DNA of 64,000 nucleotides from Candidatus Dadabacteria bacterium (GTDB taxonomy: Bacteria; Desulfobacterota_D; UBA1144; Nemesobacterales; Nemesobacteraceae), in assembly GCA_028823955.1 (NCBI GenBank), contig JAPPFE010000035.1:17917-81916 (forward strand), in the 5' to 3' direction. Of this stretch, positions 35,201 through 44,425 are shown in pieces. Under the pieces are notes generated by a model. The model had not been told where the DNA came from. It ran no database searches and saw only the letters and a list, made by a program, of their open reading frames with translations. Every line of letters starts with the position of its first letter. Positions within the stretch are counted from its first letter, which is position 1. A program made the position numbers and the translations under genes.

Positions 35201-36670
35201 TTACCTTTTCATAAGGTAGTTAACTATGGTTCTGACACCGAACCCAGATGCCCCATACTGATACCAGTCAGAAGATTTCTCCACGTACGAGGGGCCAGCT
35301 ATGTCTATATGGACCCACGGAACATCAGAAACGAAATTTTCAAGGAAAAGCGCTGCGGTTATCGCCCCGCCCCACCTGCTCCCGACATTCTTAACGTCTG
35401 CCACGCGACTTCTTATTTCCTCCCTTAACTCCGCATCAAGAGGAAGTTCCCACATCTTCTCGCCGACATCGTCTGCGGAACCTAAAATCGATTTTACGAG
35501 ATTCGCGTTATTACCCATAACCCCGGCGTTATGAAGGCCAAGCCCAACTATGCAGGCACCGGTAAGGGTTGCGAGATCTACTATCTCGGAAACTCCAAGG
35601 CGGACCGCGTAACTGAGTGCATCAGAAAGCGCCACCCTGCCCTCCGCGTCGGTGTTTATAATTTCTATTGTCTTTCCGTTAAGAGCTGTTACCACATCAT
35701 CCGGCTTGTAGGCAGAAGCGCCGGTCATATTTTCGGTGGCCGGGACAATTCCGTGAACGTTAACGCTGGGAGTCAGTTCTCCGAGTGCTTTCATGGTCCC
35801 TAGTACTACCGCCGCACCCGACATATCCATTTTCATCGTTCTCATACTGTCTGCGGGCTTAAGACACAGACCTCCCGAATCAAAAGTTATACCCTTGCCC
35901 ACGATAGCAACTTTTTTACGGGATTTTACAGGAGGTGAGTAGGAAAGGTGTATGAACCTCGGAGGCTCACTACTTCCAAAAGAAACCGCTGAGAGTCCTC
36001 CCATTCCCATTTGTCTTATCTCATCCCTATCAAGGACCTTGCAACTGATGTGTTCTGATCCTTCGGAAATCGAAAGAGCGTGTTCTGCGAGAATCGAGGG
36101 GGTAAGGATATTCGGAGGATCGTTAACAAGATCCCTTGAAAAAGCCACACTACTTGAAACAGCGCTGGCATATGCGGCCTCACCGCTGAAATAATTGGCC
36201 GAAATCCTCCTTGATGCTATACAAACTTCCTCTATCCGATTCTTCCTTCTTCCTGAAGACTTGAACTTCCCGTATTCATAGGTCCCGCAAGCCATGCCCT
36301 CGAGAAAAACCTTAAGAAACTCCCTATCCACGTTGGAAAAATCAACGGAGACGGTGCGGGAATGCTGGCCGGTTCTTGCAACCGCAATGTTTGCGGCGCG
36401 AAAGGCCTCAAGCGCCCCGAAATCTTCTTTTTTCCCAAGTCCAAGAAGAACGGCTGTTTTCGTATTGAAATCGCCAGGGGTATCAACTACAACTGTCTTT
36501 CCGAAAGCGCCTTTAAAATCAGACGACTTCACTTTGTCTGAAAGGAATCCTCCGAGTTTGCTATCGATTTTTCTAGCGGCAGCTGGAAGCCTCTGCCTCT
36601 CATAACAGAAAAAAACAACTGAATCCGACTCGACGTCGGCGACATTATCCTTTACCAGAAAAAACTCCAT
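35201..36670 (-). CDS. pepA: Leucyl aminopeptidase (M17)
   Basis: A 489-residue cytosolic di-metal aminopeptidase, active as a hexamer. The catalytic C-terminal domain shows GKGITFDSGGLCLKP, MKMDMSGAA and the family signature NTDAEGRVALSDAL, which hold the two metal ions. The N-terminal macro-like domain (about 1-160) is divergent, as is usual. The ATG at 36670 is preferred to a GTG five codons before. About 140 bp separate it from the large helicase gene upstream on the same strand, with no clear signals in between. Confidence 0.95.
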   Translation of the reverse strand: MEFFLVKDNVADVESDSVVFFCYERQRLPAAARKIDSKLGGFLSDKVKSSDFKGAFGKTVVVDTPGDFNTKTAVLLGLGKKEDFGALEAFRAANIAVARTGQHSRTVSVDFSNVDREFLKVFLEGMACGTYEYGKFKSSGRRKNRIEEVCIASRRISANYFSGEAAYASAVSSSVAFSRDLVNDPPNILTPSILAEHALSISEGSEHISCKVLDRDEIRQMGMGGLSAVSFGSSEPPRFIHLSYSPPVKSRKKVAIVGKGITFDSGGLCLKPADSMRTMKMDMSGAAVVLGTMKALGELTPSVNVHGIVPATENMTGASAYKPDDVVTALNGKTIEIINTDAEGRVALSDALSYAVRLGVSEIVDLATLTGACIVGLGLHNAGVMGNNANLVKSILGSADDVGEKMWELPLDAELREEIRSRVADVKNVGSRWGGAITAALFLENFVSDVPWVHIDIAGPSYVEKSSDWYQYGASGFGVRTIVNYLMKR

Positions 36671-36814
36671 TTCTTCACCATTCACCCAGATTTAAAAATA
36701 CAGCCCAAATACAGATATTTAACAAGAAGGTAATTCTACACTACCAACCCCCGGTAAAACAAAAAGAATTAATTAATATTAAGTGCTTCCATGGGTTTTT
36801 CCTAAGGATACAAG

Positions 36815-39800
36815 CTAACTAGAAACCCTGCCAGACGGTTCAAACACCAGCTCCGGCACTACTACTTCCCATTCATCGCACCTTATTCTGTCCCGGTATT
36901 GGGAGTCCGAAATATCCTGGCTCCAAGCCACGATGGCAAAAACCGTTGCGGAATCACATCGCATTCCATCCGGGGGTGCAAATTTCTTGGCAAGCTGCCC
37001 TACTACCGTCCCCGAAGGGTCAAGCAATTCCCAGCGTCCATTTACAACCTGCGTTCTAAGCGGGTCTCCGGGAGACAGAGCAGAAATGGAATGATGCAGA
37101 GAGTGGCGGGCCTCTTTAGACCCCGCAAAGCCCAAATTTACATCTCTAAGGCCTAGTCTGCTAAAGCGGTTCTTAAACTCCGCGGATTCATCCGGCAGTT
37201 CGATCGGCTCGCGGAGTATCACCGAGGCATTGCCAAGCAACGTATCCTGCAGTTGATTGGGTTTCTCAAGGTATGCAAGCACCAGAGTCTTTTTCGCGCG
37301 TGTCATGGCTACATAGTACAACCTGCGCTCCTCATCCACGTCATTGCTGCTTCCGGTGTGATTCCAATCGCCGTCGAGTATAACCACATGATCAAACTCA
37401 AGCCCTTTGGCTCTGTGCGCGCTCAGTAGCAGTAGCCCTCGCTGGCGGCGGCGTACTTGGCGACCCCATTCGGCAAGCCATTCAATGAAGTGAACAACAG
37501 GCGTTTCCGCGCCACCGGTTTCAAGCGCATACTCCTCGACGGCCTCCCGCAGCAGATCGTTCCAGTAACCGGGCGTTTGCATATCGAGCCAGCCGTTAAG
37601 ATCCCCACCGTTAACAATGCCGCTTTTCTGTCCCCGCACCCATTCAACAAACACCCGGGTCTCCCGCAGTAGCCAGAAACTTGGGGGTTCTTCATTCCCC
37701 ATCTGTACCGGGATGCCGTGAACTTCGCATAAGGAACGCACGGTATCCAGGTCTTCCCACTTACGTGCTATTACGGCGCACTCGGACCAGTCCCAGTCAG
37801 ATGAGAGACTTTGAAGACGTGTGAATTCCGCTATTACCGTCTGTGCCTGTGAAACCGTGTCACGGCCCGCTGGCAATATCTGCACCCTGCCCCGCGCTAC
37901 CGGATCCAACCGCTCCCATTTACCGCCCCCCGGATCCCTTGAACGCGCGCGGTTAACGCGAATGGGATTGTCAACCTTCATACGTTCTCGCGCCGGTTCG
38001 ATCACCGCATTTGCCGCCGAGATGATATGACTGGTAGAGCGGTAGTTCTCGATCAAAAAAGCGGGGCGGGATTTGTAATCCGCCTCAAACCGGCGGATAA
38101 ATTTCACAGAAGCGCCTTTAAAAGCGTAGATATTCTGATCATCATCGCCTACGGCAAACAACGTGAGTTTGCCTTCCTCTTCATTTAGCGTCCGCCCGGC
38201 CAAAGCCGATATCAACTCATACTCATCCGGGCCGATATCCTGATATTCGTCAACCAGTATCCAGCGAAAACCGGCAAGTAGCCGTTCACGCTGTTCATCC
38301 GATTGTTCAGGCGGTGCTCCTTCCCCGTGCAACAAGGCTACCGCATTGCGAAGCATTTTCCTGAAAAATTCGTCGTCCGGATTTTTGGCCGTTTCGGCAA
38401 AGCTGGCACCGACCAGACGCATGGCAAGAGCGTGACACGTAAGCACCGTTACTCCCGAGGCATCGCTGCCGACGAGATCCTTCAGGCGGCGGCGGATATC
38501 GACAGCCGCGTGACGGTTGTACGCCAAGGCCATTATGCTACGGGGATTTTCCCGTCTGACGCGCAGCAGGTAGGCGATGCGATGCACCAGCACCCGTGTC
38601 TTGCCGGAACCGGGACCGGCAAGAACCAGCACGTTTGTCTGTTCCCGATCATCGGCGACTATGCGCTGCTGAGCGGGACTGTTCAAGCTCTCAACTATTG
38701 CCCGCCACGATGCGGGCGTGGTTTCCCGGGCAAGTTCCCTCTGACGGTCGGGCAGCCAGCGGCTAAGGAAATCATCCTGCTTGAGGTTAAAGTAGTCAGA
38801 GACCAGTCTCTGGGCCTTGGACATGGAGTCAAGCCCTCTGTGCGCGAACTCAGCCATTATATGTATCTGCTGAACCCGCCCCCTGTAGTACTCTGCGAGA
38901 GGTTTGAAATCAACATTGGCGAAACCCCGTTTTTCATCTTTCAAATGGATACTCATTGCCGTACGGAACACCGTAAGTCCCCTGTTAAGACGAATTACTT
39001 CCTGTTCGTGAAGCCAGAGCAATGCGCGGTTCTGTAATCTGACTGGATCTTTGATTTGGCTCTTTAAAACCAGATCAGAGGTAATCGTTCTTAAAAGTTT
39101 TCCAAGGGTTGTGTCAACCATAAGGTCCGTCCCGCGGGTTCCCCGCGGTACGCAAGCAAGCAGATGTCCGAGCAGCAGGTCAGCCGCGGCGCGACGGATT
39201 TCCGCGGTCTTCTCAAGCACGTCCCATTCCCGCCGGAGCGTTACCCGCACCGTATCTCCGTCGTGGTTTTGCACATCCAGGCTTCCCGTGTTGTCCCCTT
39301 CGCCCCGACCGTCATAAGCTATGCTGCGAAGAAGACTCAGCAATCGTTGCGGCAAAGGGTTTACCAGTCCTTGTTCCCGAAGTTTCTGCGCCGCCACCCG
39401 TAAAAGCAACGTAAATTTTCCTCCCTTTTTAATATCCGGTTCCATTTCTCGCATATACCCGATTAGAGCGGTCTCAAGATTCTGCGTTTCCTCAAAGCAT
39501 TTAAGCGATGAGTGTTCCACACCTGAATGCACAAAGGCAGTCAGTATGACGTCATTGCTGGCTATGCCCAGATGCCCAAGGTTATAAAGAGCGGCACTGA
39601 CTCCCTCAGCGCTAAGACCCGATACGTACATGAGCTGATCAGTGGAAATACCTTCATCCATGTCCGCATCCATTATCGCCTCGACAATTGACATAAGCTG
39701 ACGACGATAGGAATCCTCAACAGGCTTTTTTTCAAGCCTGTCCAGAGCTTCCTTCAGCGAGTCGACCTGAAGGGAGGAGGGAAACACGTTAATCAGATTC

Positions 39801-42007
39801 TCTTCCCGAGAAAGCAGTACGGCTTCTTCAAGCCAGGAGATAGCGGTCCGTACCCGGGTATCGTCGGTAGCTGAGTCTCTTATAAACTCATTATCCTCAT
39901 CCTCAATCAGTATTTCACCGGCAGTTGCTATGACTTCGCCACCCAGACGTTTCTTCCGGTCCAATCTGCGCAAGGCTCTCAGGATGCCATGAATCTCCCG
40001 GCGAGTGAGTCGCGAGCGCGCGGACATTCCAAACTGCCTCTCCACGTCTTCTTTAGCATAGAGCATTACGCAACGCGCAGGTTTCTGATCCCTCCCTGCC
40101 CTGCCCGCCTCCTGCAGGTAGTTCTCAAGTGAGCTAGGCATATCCGAATGGACCACAAGGCGTACATCGGGCTTGTCAATACCCATGCCGAACGCGTTTG
40201 TGGCTGCAATGACGCGCAGGTCGCCTTCAATGAAACTCTGCTGCACGTTTTTCTTGGTTTCCGGCGGCAACCCGGCATGAAAATGGTCCGCCGCAAGGCC
40301 CTTGTTCGCAAGGAACTCAGCCACTTCTTCACTTTGCCTGCGCGTCGCACAATACACGATGACACCTCCGGGCAAATCCGCCGACAGGGCGTCTTCAATA
40401 ACCTGGTAGATATGCGAGAATTTTTCAGGCTCATTCGTCGGCAAAACTTCAAACGTCAGGTTGGGGCGATCAGCCCCTCCGTTAAAAACGGTGAGATCAA
40501 CTCCCAACTCTTCCTGGAAATAAAGCGTGATTTCCTCCATAACGTCAGGCTTGGCGGTCGCGGTAAGACAAAGCACGGGCGGTATCGGCTCCTCTCCCGC
40601 CCTTTGGCGTATGAAACGTCCCACGTAGCGGTAATCGGGCCTGAAATCATGTCCCCACTTCGAGAGGCAATGTGCCTCGTCAAGCACCCACGCGCCGATC
40701 TCCCGCTGATCAAGCACCCGCCGAAGGGAACGGCTGCGAAGCTGTTCAGGTGAAATGATAAGCATGCTTGCGTCCCCGAGTCTTACCCTGTCAAGAGCTT
40801 CTGCCCGTTCTGGCATGGAGAGCAATCCGTTTATGGTAACACACGAAATGATTCCCTTGGCCGCAAGTCCCGCCACCTGATCCGCCATGAGCGCGACCAA
40901 GGGGGAAATTACAACCGTCAAAGCACCGGTCTTATCGTAGCGTGAGAGGGCCGGGACCTGATAGCAAAGCGACTTGCCCGCGCCAGTGGGCATAATACCA
41001 AGAACATGGTCCCCTGCCATGACCATCTCAACTATCGCCTGCTGCATGGGACGACCATCGGGAACAGGCGGTTCCGGGCGGAAATCGGGAAAGCCGAACC
41101 AGCGGGTAAGTTCCTTGCGGGCATCATGTCTTTCCCGGCACCAACTGCAGGCCGAATCGTTACAGACGGTATCGCGCAACCAGCGAACCAGACGCCCGGC
41201 TTCCGGAAACTGGTGGCGAACCCAGGGCGGCATGACTGAGTTCCCTCCCGATACGGAAAGCCACGCCAGAGCGTAGGCAAGCGCCCAGCCGTGGCGAGGG
41301 ATGTCTTCTATAATATCGGCGGCTTGGGTCTTGCAGGCATTTTTCCCAAGCCGCTTAAGTATCACGGCGCGGGCCGTGGCGTCCGACGGGCGTTTCGAAA
41401 GCCTGATATCCGAGAAGAACATGTCGAAGCCCGACATCTTGTCCTGCGCCGTGGCAAGCCAGTGCCATGCCGCGAGCAGGTTCTGCGGAGCTTTTCGCAG
41501 AGCTTCGCATTCATCATTGAAAAGTTCGAGCGTGATTCGGGCGTCAAGCTCGGGATTGTTTCTTTGCCCTCGTTTTAACCCAGCGTCCTTGTAGTGCTTT
41601 ACGAGACTGTGATAGGGGTTTCGGGGAAAAGCCAAGGGACTCAGCCAGAGCGTGTCCACCGCGGGCAGCTTCAGCAATCGCAAATCAGGTTTCGCGGCAG
41701 CTAGGTAAGGTAGATCGAAATTAATGAGGTTGTGACCCAGAAGAAAGGATGCCCCGTCCGCAAGATCGTCAAGCTCCTTGAGTCTGGCCCGAAGGTCCCC
41801 GTCGCGGAAAAAAACAGTCTGCCCGGTATCCGGGCGTACGGCCGCGAAGGCGTGGATCCATTTGTTCTTTTTTCCGACTTCAAGGTCAAGCGAAAGATAG
41901 GAAGACTTCAAGGTTCTGGCTTTGCCGTGTGGCTTCTGCGCGTCATCACCGGTTTTGAGTTTTGATGAACCCCCTGCTCCACGGCCTCGAATTGGGCGTT
42001 TTGTCAT
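36815..42007 (-). CDS. DnaQ-like exonuclease/RecQ/UvrD triple-domain helicase
   Basis: A 1,730-residue fusion. Residues about 35-170 look like a DnaQ-type 3'-5' exonuclease: D41 and E43 in SLDLEV, GHNLINFDLP at 91-100, and D155 in ELDARITLELF. A Cys motif follows (C282, C287, C290). A complete RecQ helicase comes next: PTGAGKS 340-346, DEAH 443-446, TATA 482-485, GMGIDKPDV 607-615, GRAGRD 635-640. A linker with RecQ C-terminal-like and HRDC-like segments reaches about 1090. A complete UvrD/Rep helicase ends it: AGPGSGKT 1130-1137, DEYQD 1253-1257, GDDDQNIYAFKGA 1287-1299, ENYRST 1320-1325, SAHRAKGLEFD 1529-1539, YVAMTRAK 1565-1572. AAGGA precedes the ATG. The gene is visibly GC-richer than its neighbours, which suggests transfer. 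The role is DNA repair or defence; not known. Confidence 0.93.
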   Translation of the reverse strand: MTKRPIRGRGAGGSSKLKTGDDAQKPHGKARTLKSSYLSLDLEVGKKNKWIHAFAAVRPDTGQTVFFRDGDLRARLKELDDLADGASFLLGHNLINFDLPYLAAAKPDLRLLKLPAVDTLWLSPLAFPRNPYHSLVKHYKDAGLKRGQRNNPELDARITLELFNDECEALRKAPQNLLAAWHWLATAQDKMSGFDMFFSDIRLSKRPSDATARAVILKRLGKNACKTQAADIIEDIPRHGWALAYALAWLSVSGGNSVMPPWVRHQFPEAGRLVRWLRDTVCNDSACSWCRERHDARKELTRWFGFPDFRPEPPVPDGRPMQQAIVEMVMAGDHVLGIMPTGAGKSLCYQVPALSRYDKTGALTVVISPLVALMADQVAGLAAKGIISCVTINGLLSMPERAEALDRVRLGDASMLIISPEQLRSRSLRRVLDQREIGAWVLDEAHCLSKWGHDFRPDYRYVGRFIRQRAGEEPIPPVLCLTATAKPDVMEEITLYFQEELGVDLTVFNGGADRPNLTFEVLPTNEPEKFSHIYQVIEDALSADLPGGVIVYCATRRQSEEVAEFLANKGLAADHFHAGLPPETKKNVQQSFIEGDLRVIAATNAFGMGIDKPDVRLVVHSDMPSSLENYLQEAGRAGRDQKPARCVMLYAKEDVERQFGMSARSRLTRREIHGILRALRRLDRKKRLGGEVIATAGEILIEDEDNEFIRDSATDDTRVRTAISWLEEAVLLSREENLINVFPSSLQVDSLKEALDRLEKKPVEDSYRRQLMSIVEAIMDADMDEGISTDQLMYVSGLSAEGVSAALYNLGHLGIASNDVILTAFVHSGVEHSSLKCFEETQNLETALIGYMREMEPDIKKGGKFTLLLRVAAQKLREQGLVNPLPQRLLSLLRSIAYDGRGEGDNTGSLDVQNHDGDTVRVTLRREWDVLEKTAEIRRAAADLLLGHLLACVPRGTRGTDLMVDTTLGKLLRTITSDLVLKSQIKDPVRLQNRALLWLHEQEVIRLNRGLTVFRTAMSIHLKDEKRGFANVDFKPLAEYYRGRVQQIHIMAEFAHRGLDSMSKAQRLVSDYFNLKQDDFLSRWLPDRQRELARETTPASWRAIVESLNSPAQQRIVADDREQTNVLVLAGPGSGKTRVLVHRIAYLLRVRRENPRSIMALAYNRHAAVDIRRRLKDLVGSDASGVTVLTCHALAMRLVGASFAETAKNPDDEFFRKMLRNAVALLHGEGAPPEQSDEQRERLLAGFRWILVDEYQDIGPDEYELISALAGRTLNEEEGKLTLFAVGDDDQNIYAFKGASVKFIRRFEADYKSRPAFLIENYRSTSHIISAANAVIEPARERMKVDNPIRVNRARSRDPGGGKWERLDPVARGRVQILPAGRDTVSQAQTVIAEFTRLQSLSSDWDWSECAVIARKWEDLDTVRSLCEVHGIPVQMGNEEPPSFWLLRETRVFVEWVRGQKSGIVNGGDLNGWLDMQTPGYWNDLLREAVEEYALETGGAETPVVHFIEWLAEWGRQVRRRQRGLLLLSAHRAKGLEFDHVVILDGDWNHTGSSNDVDEERRLYYVAMTRAKKTLVLAYLEKPNQLQDTLLGNASVILREPIELPDESAEFKNRFSRLGLRDVNLGFAGSKEARHSLHHSISALSPGDPLRTQVVNGRWELLDPSGTVVGQLAKKFAPPDGMRCDSATVFAIVAWSQDISDSQYRDRIRCDEWEVVVPELVFEPSGRVSS

Positions 42008-42149
42008 CCAACTTTCCTTAAAGGAACTTCGGGATATTTTACTTAATATTCCGTCCTAAATCTCTCACGGCATACGACTAATCTTTTAATATGGGGGTTT
42101 TTCAAATATCCTTTAACCGTCTAATCCAACTAAAAAGAGAAAATCACCC

Positions 42150-43298
42150 ATGATTCAAGAAGAAAGAATGACCCGTCATCTGATGGATATCATACAGATA
42201 GACAGTCCATCAAAAAAGGAAAAGGATGTAGCCCTAAGGCTTGAGGAAGAAATGAAGGACCTAGGCGCTGATTGCTTTTACGACGATGCAGGAGACAAGG
42301 TCGAGGGGAATATTGGCAACCTGATAGTCAAACTTCCCGGAACGAAAAAAAATGTTCCACCATTCTTTCTCTGCTCTCACATGGATACCGTGAGTCCCGG
42401 AGAGGGAATAAAACCAAGAGTGGAAAACGGCATAATGAGAAGCGACGGTACGACGATACTGGGAAGCGATGATAAAAGCGGCGTATCGATAATAGTCGAG
42501 GTGCTCAGGACCCTCAAGGAAAATAACATTCCCCATCCAGATATGGAGGTCGCGTTTACCATATGTGAGGAAATAGGCCTCCTAGGAGCAAAATTCCTTG
42601 ACGCTTCAAACTTTAAAAGCCCATATGGAATAGTTCTTGACAGCAGCACACCGAAGAGACTCGTCCTCAGATGTCCGTGCTCCGATATCATGGATGTAAA
42701 AATACACGGTGTCGAAGCGCATTCCGGACTTTGTCCCGAAAACGGGATAAGCGCCCTAGAAATATTAAGTGATGCGATCTCGAGAATGAGACTCGGAAGA
42801 ATAGACCACGAGACAACGGCAAACATAGGAAAGGTAAAGGGAGGATCTGCGATAAACATAGTTCCCGGTCTCGTTGAAGTGAAGGCCGAGGCTCGAAGCC
42901 ATGATGAAGGGAAGCTTGACGCACAGATACAGCACATGCAAGAGTGCTTTGTGGAAGCAGCAAAAAGCAGGAAAATCTTCCTAGATGGGGAGCAACTCGG
43001 CGCCCTTGCAGAGGTCAAGATAGAACGCGTGTATCCCGTAATGAATGTCTCTCCACGGGCAACCGTGACTAACCTAGTACTTGAGGCTGCTGTAAATCTG
43101 GATCACGACATAGAACTCCACACAAGCGGCGGGGGGTGCGACGCGAACTTTATAAACGAGAAGGGAATCGAGTGCGTAAACCTTGGAACGGGAATGTACG
43201 AGCTTCATACTGTAAACGAATATCTGCTGCTCGATGAATTCCGCAGGTCAGCGGAGATAGTCCTTGAAACCATAAAACTCCACTCGGAAAAGAACTGA
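42150..43298 (+). CDS. M20-family metallopeptidase (PepT-like)
   Basis: A 382-residue co-catalytic zinc exopeptidase of the PepT/M20 group. Metal and catalytic motifs are CSHMDTVSPG (with the His and following Asp), GSDDKSG (bridging Asp), CEEIGLLGA (catalytic and metal Glu) and the late ELHTVNEY. The lid/dimerisation domain begins at KIHGVEAHSG. The substrate is probably a di- or tripeptide, but related carboxypeptidases and deacylases share these motifs. It heads a tight plus-strand operon that runs to purF; the next gene starts 3 bp later. Confidence 0.9.
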   Translation: MIQEERMTRHLMDIIQIDSPSKKEKDVALRLEEEMKDLGADCFYDDAGDKVEGNIGNLIVKLPGTKKNVPPFFLCSHMDTVSPGEGIKPRVENGIMRSDGTTILGSDDKSGVSIIVEVLRTLKENNIPHPDMEVAFTICEEIGLLGAKFLDASNFKSPYGIVLDSSTPKRLVLRCPCSDIMDVKIHGVEAHSGLCPENGISALEILSDAISRMRLGRIDHETTANIGKVKGGSAINIVPGLVEVKAEARSHDEGKLDAQIQHMQECFVEAAKSRKIFLDGEQLGALAEVKIERVYPVMNVSPRATVTNLVLEAAVNLDHDIELHTSGGGCDANFINEKGIECVNLGTGMYELHTVNEYLLLDEFRRSAEIVLETIKLHSEKN

Positions 43299-43301
43299 GC
43301 G

Positions 43302-43664
43302 ATGAAGGCTCTAATTCTGGTTGATCACGGAAGCACGGTAGAGGAAGCAAACGCCCTTCTCGAAGACGTAGCCGACAAGGCAAGAGCCTACCAAGACTCG
43401 CCGTTTGATATGGTTGAGCACTGCCATATGGAACTCTGTGAACCGTCAATAAAAGATGCTTTTCACAAATGCGTCGCGGCCGGAGCAAGCGACATAACGG
43501 TCCACCCGTACTTTCTTGTACCGGGAAGACATTCAAAATCCGATATACCCAGGATGGTAGCGGAGGCAGCGCGGGATTTTCCACAAGTAAACTACAGGGT
43601 CACAGAACCACTGGGACTTCATGACAAGATAATAGAAGTCATATTTGAAAGATCTCTTGGGTAA
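43302..43664 (+). CDS. CbiX-type (short) sirohydrochlorin chelatase-like protein
   Basis: A 120-residue single-domain chelatase of the CbiX(S) type. The metal-binding DHGS is at 8-11 and HPYFLVPGRHSKSDIP carries the second histidine pair. Proteins of this size act as homodimers and insert cobalt or iron into sirohydrochlorin for B12 or siroheme. The cell has a B12-dependent MetH, so a link to cobalamin is plausible, but neighbouring genes are not tetrapyrrole genes. It sits 3 bp after the peptidase gene. Confidence 0.82.
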   Translation: MKALILVDHGSTVEEANALLEDVADKARAYQDSPFDMVEHCHMELCEPSIKDAFHKCVAAGASDITVHPYFLVPGRHSKSDIPRMVAEAARDFPQVNYRVTEPLGLHDKIIEVIFERSLG

Positions 43665-43681
43665 TCCTCGTATAAAACCTG

Positions 43682-44410
43682 ATGAAAAAATATTCGGCGG
43701 TACTTTTTGATCTTTTTGACACGCTTGTCATGTTCGAGCCGTCCCTTCTGCCGAAAGTAATGCTTAATGGAGAAACCTGGAACTCCACCGCGCAGCACGT
43801 TTTCACACGAATGCGAAGCAGTCTCGGTGAAATGGGATTTAAGGATTTTTACGAACCTTTCGTCGAAAGCCACAGGGAACTTCTGGAACTCAGGAAAAAG
43901 GATTTAAGAGAGTATCCAAACAGAAAAAGGTTTGAGATATTCATGGAGAAAATGGGTTTAAAAGAAGACGACGGCATGCTTGAGAAGTTCGTATTCTCAC
44001 ACATGGAAGGCCTCTGCGGAGCCATGGTATACCCGGAGCATCACACGGAGATTCTTCTGTACCTTAAGGAGAAAGGATACAGGCTTTCGGTCGTATCAAA
44101 TTTCGATCACGCTCCTACGGCACGAGAGCTGCTTAGAAAGTTCGGAATTGCGGATTTCTTTGAACATATAGTGATATCAGAGGAAGTAGGCTGGAGAAAG
44201 CCTCACAGGAAAATATTCGAATTTGCCCTTGCCAGGTTCGACGAGAGTCCATCAGACGTTATTTTCATAGGAGATGATCCTGAAGCTGACATAATGGGGT
44301 CTTCAAATTGCGGGATTGACTCTGTATGGGTAAAAAGAAGAGAACAGTTCGCCCAGGCAAAACCGAAATTCATCATAAAAGATCTGGAAGATCTAAAGAA
44401 AATAATCTAG
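43682..44410 (+). CDS. HAD-superfamily hydrolase
   Basis: A 242-residue haloacid dehalogenase-fold protein. Motif I is FDLFDTLV (nucleophile D10, with Phe at the +2 place where phosphatases have Asp), motif II is VVSNFDHAP, the motif III lysine is in GWRKPHRKIF, and motif IV is FIGDDPEADI. A helical cap (about 20-105) follows motif I. The +2 Phe resembles dehalogenase-like members, so phosphatase activity is uncertain. No Shine-Dalgarno is visible. It is the third gene of the purL-purF operon. Confidence 0.87.
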   Translation: MKKYSAVLFDLFDTLVMFEPSLLPKVMLNGETWNSTAQHVFTRMRSSLGEMGFKDFYEPFVESHRELLELRKKDLREYPNRKRFEIFMEKMGLKEDDGMLEKFVFSHMEGLCGAMVYPEHHTEILLYLKEKGYRLSVVSNFDHAPTARELLRKFGIADFFEHIVISEEVGWRKPHRKIFEFALARFDESPSDVIFIGDDPEADIMGSSNCGIDSVWVKRREQFAQAKPKFIIKDLEDLKKII

Positions 44411-44425
44411 AAAGACACTGTTTTG

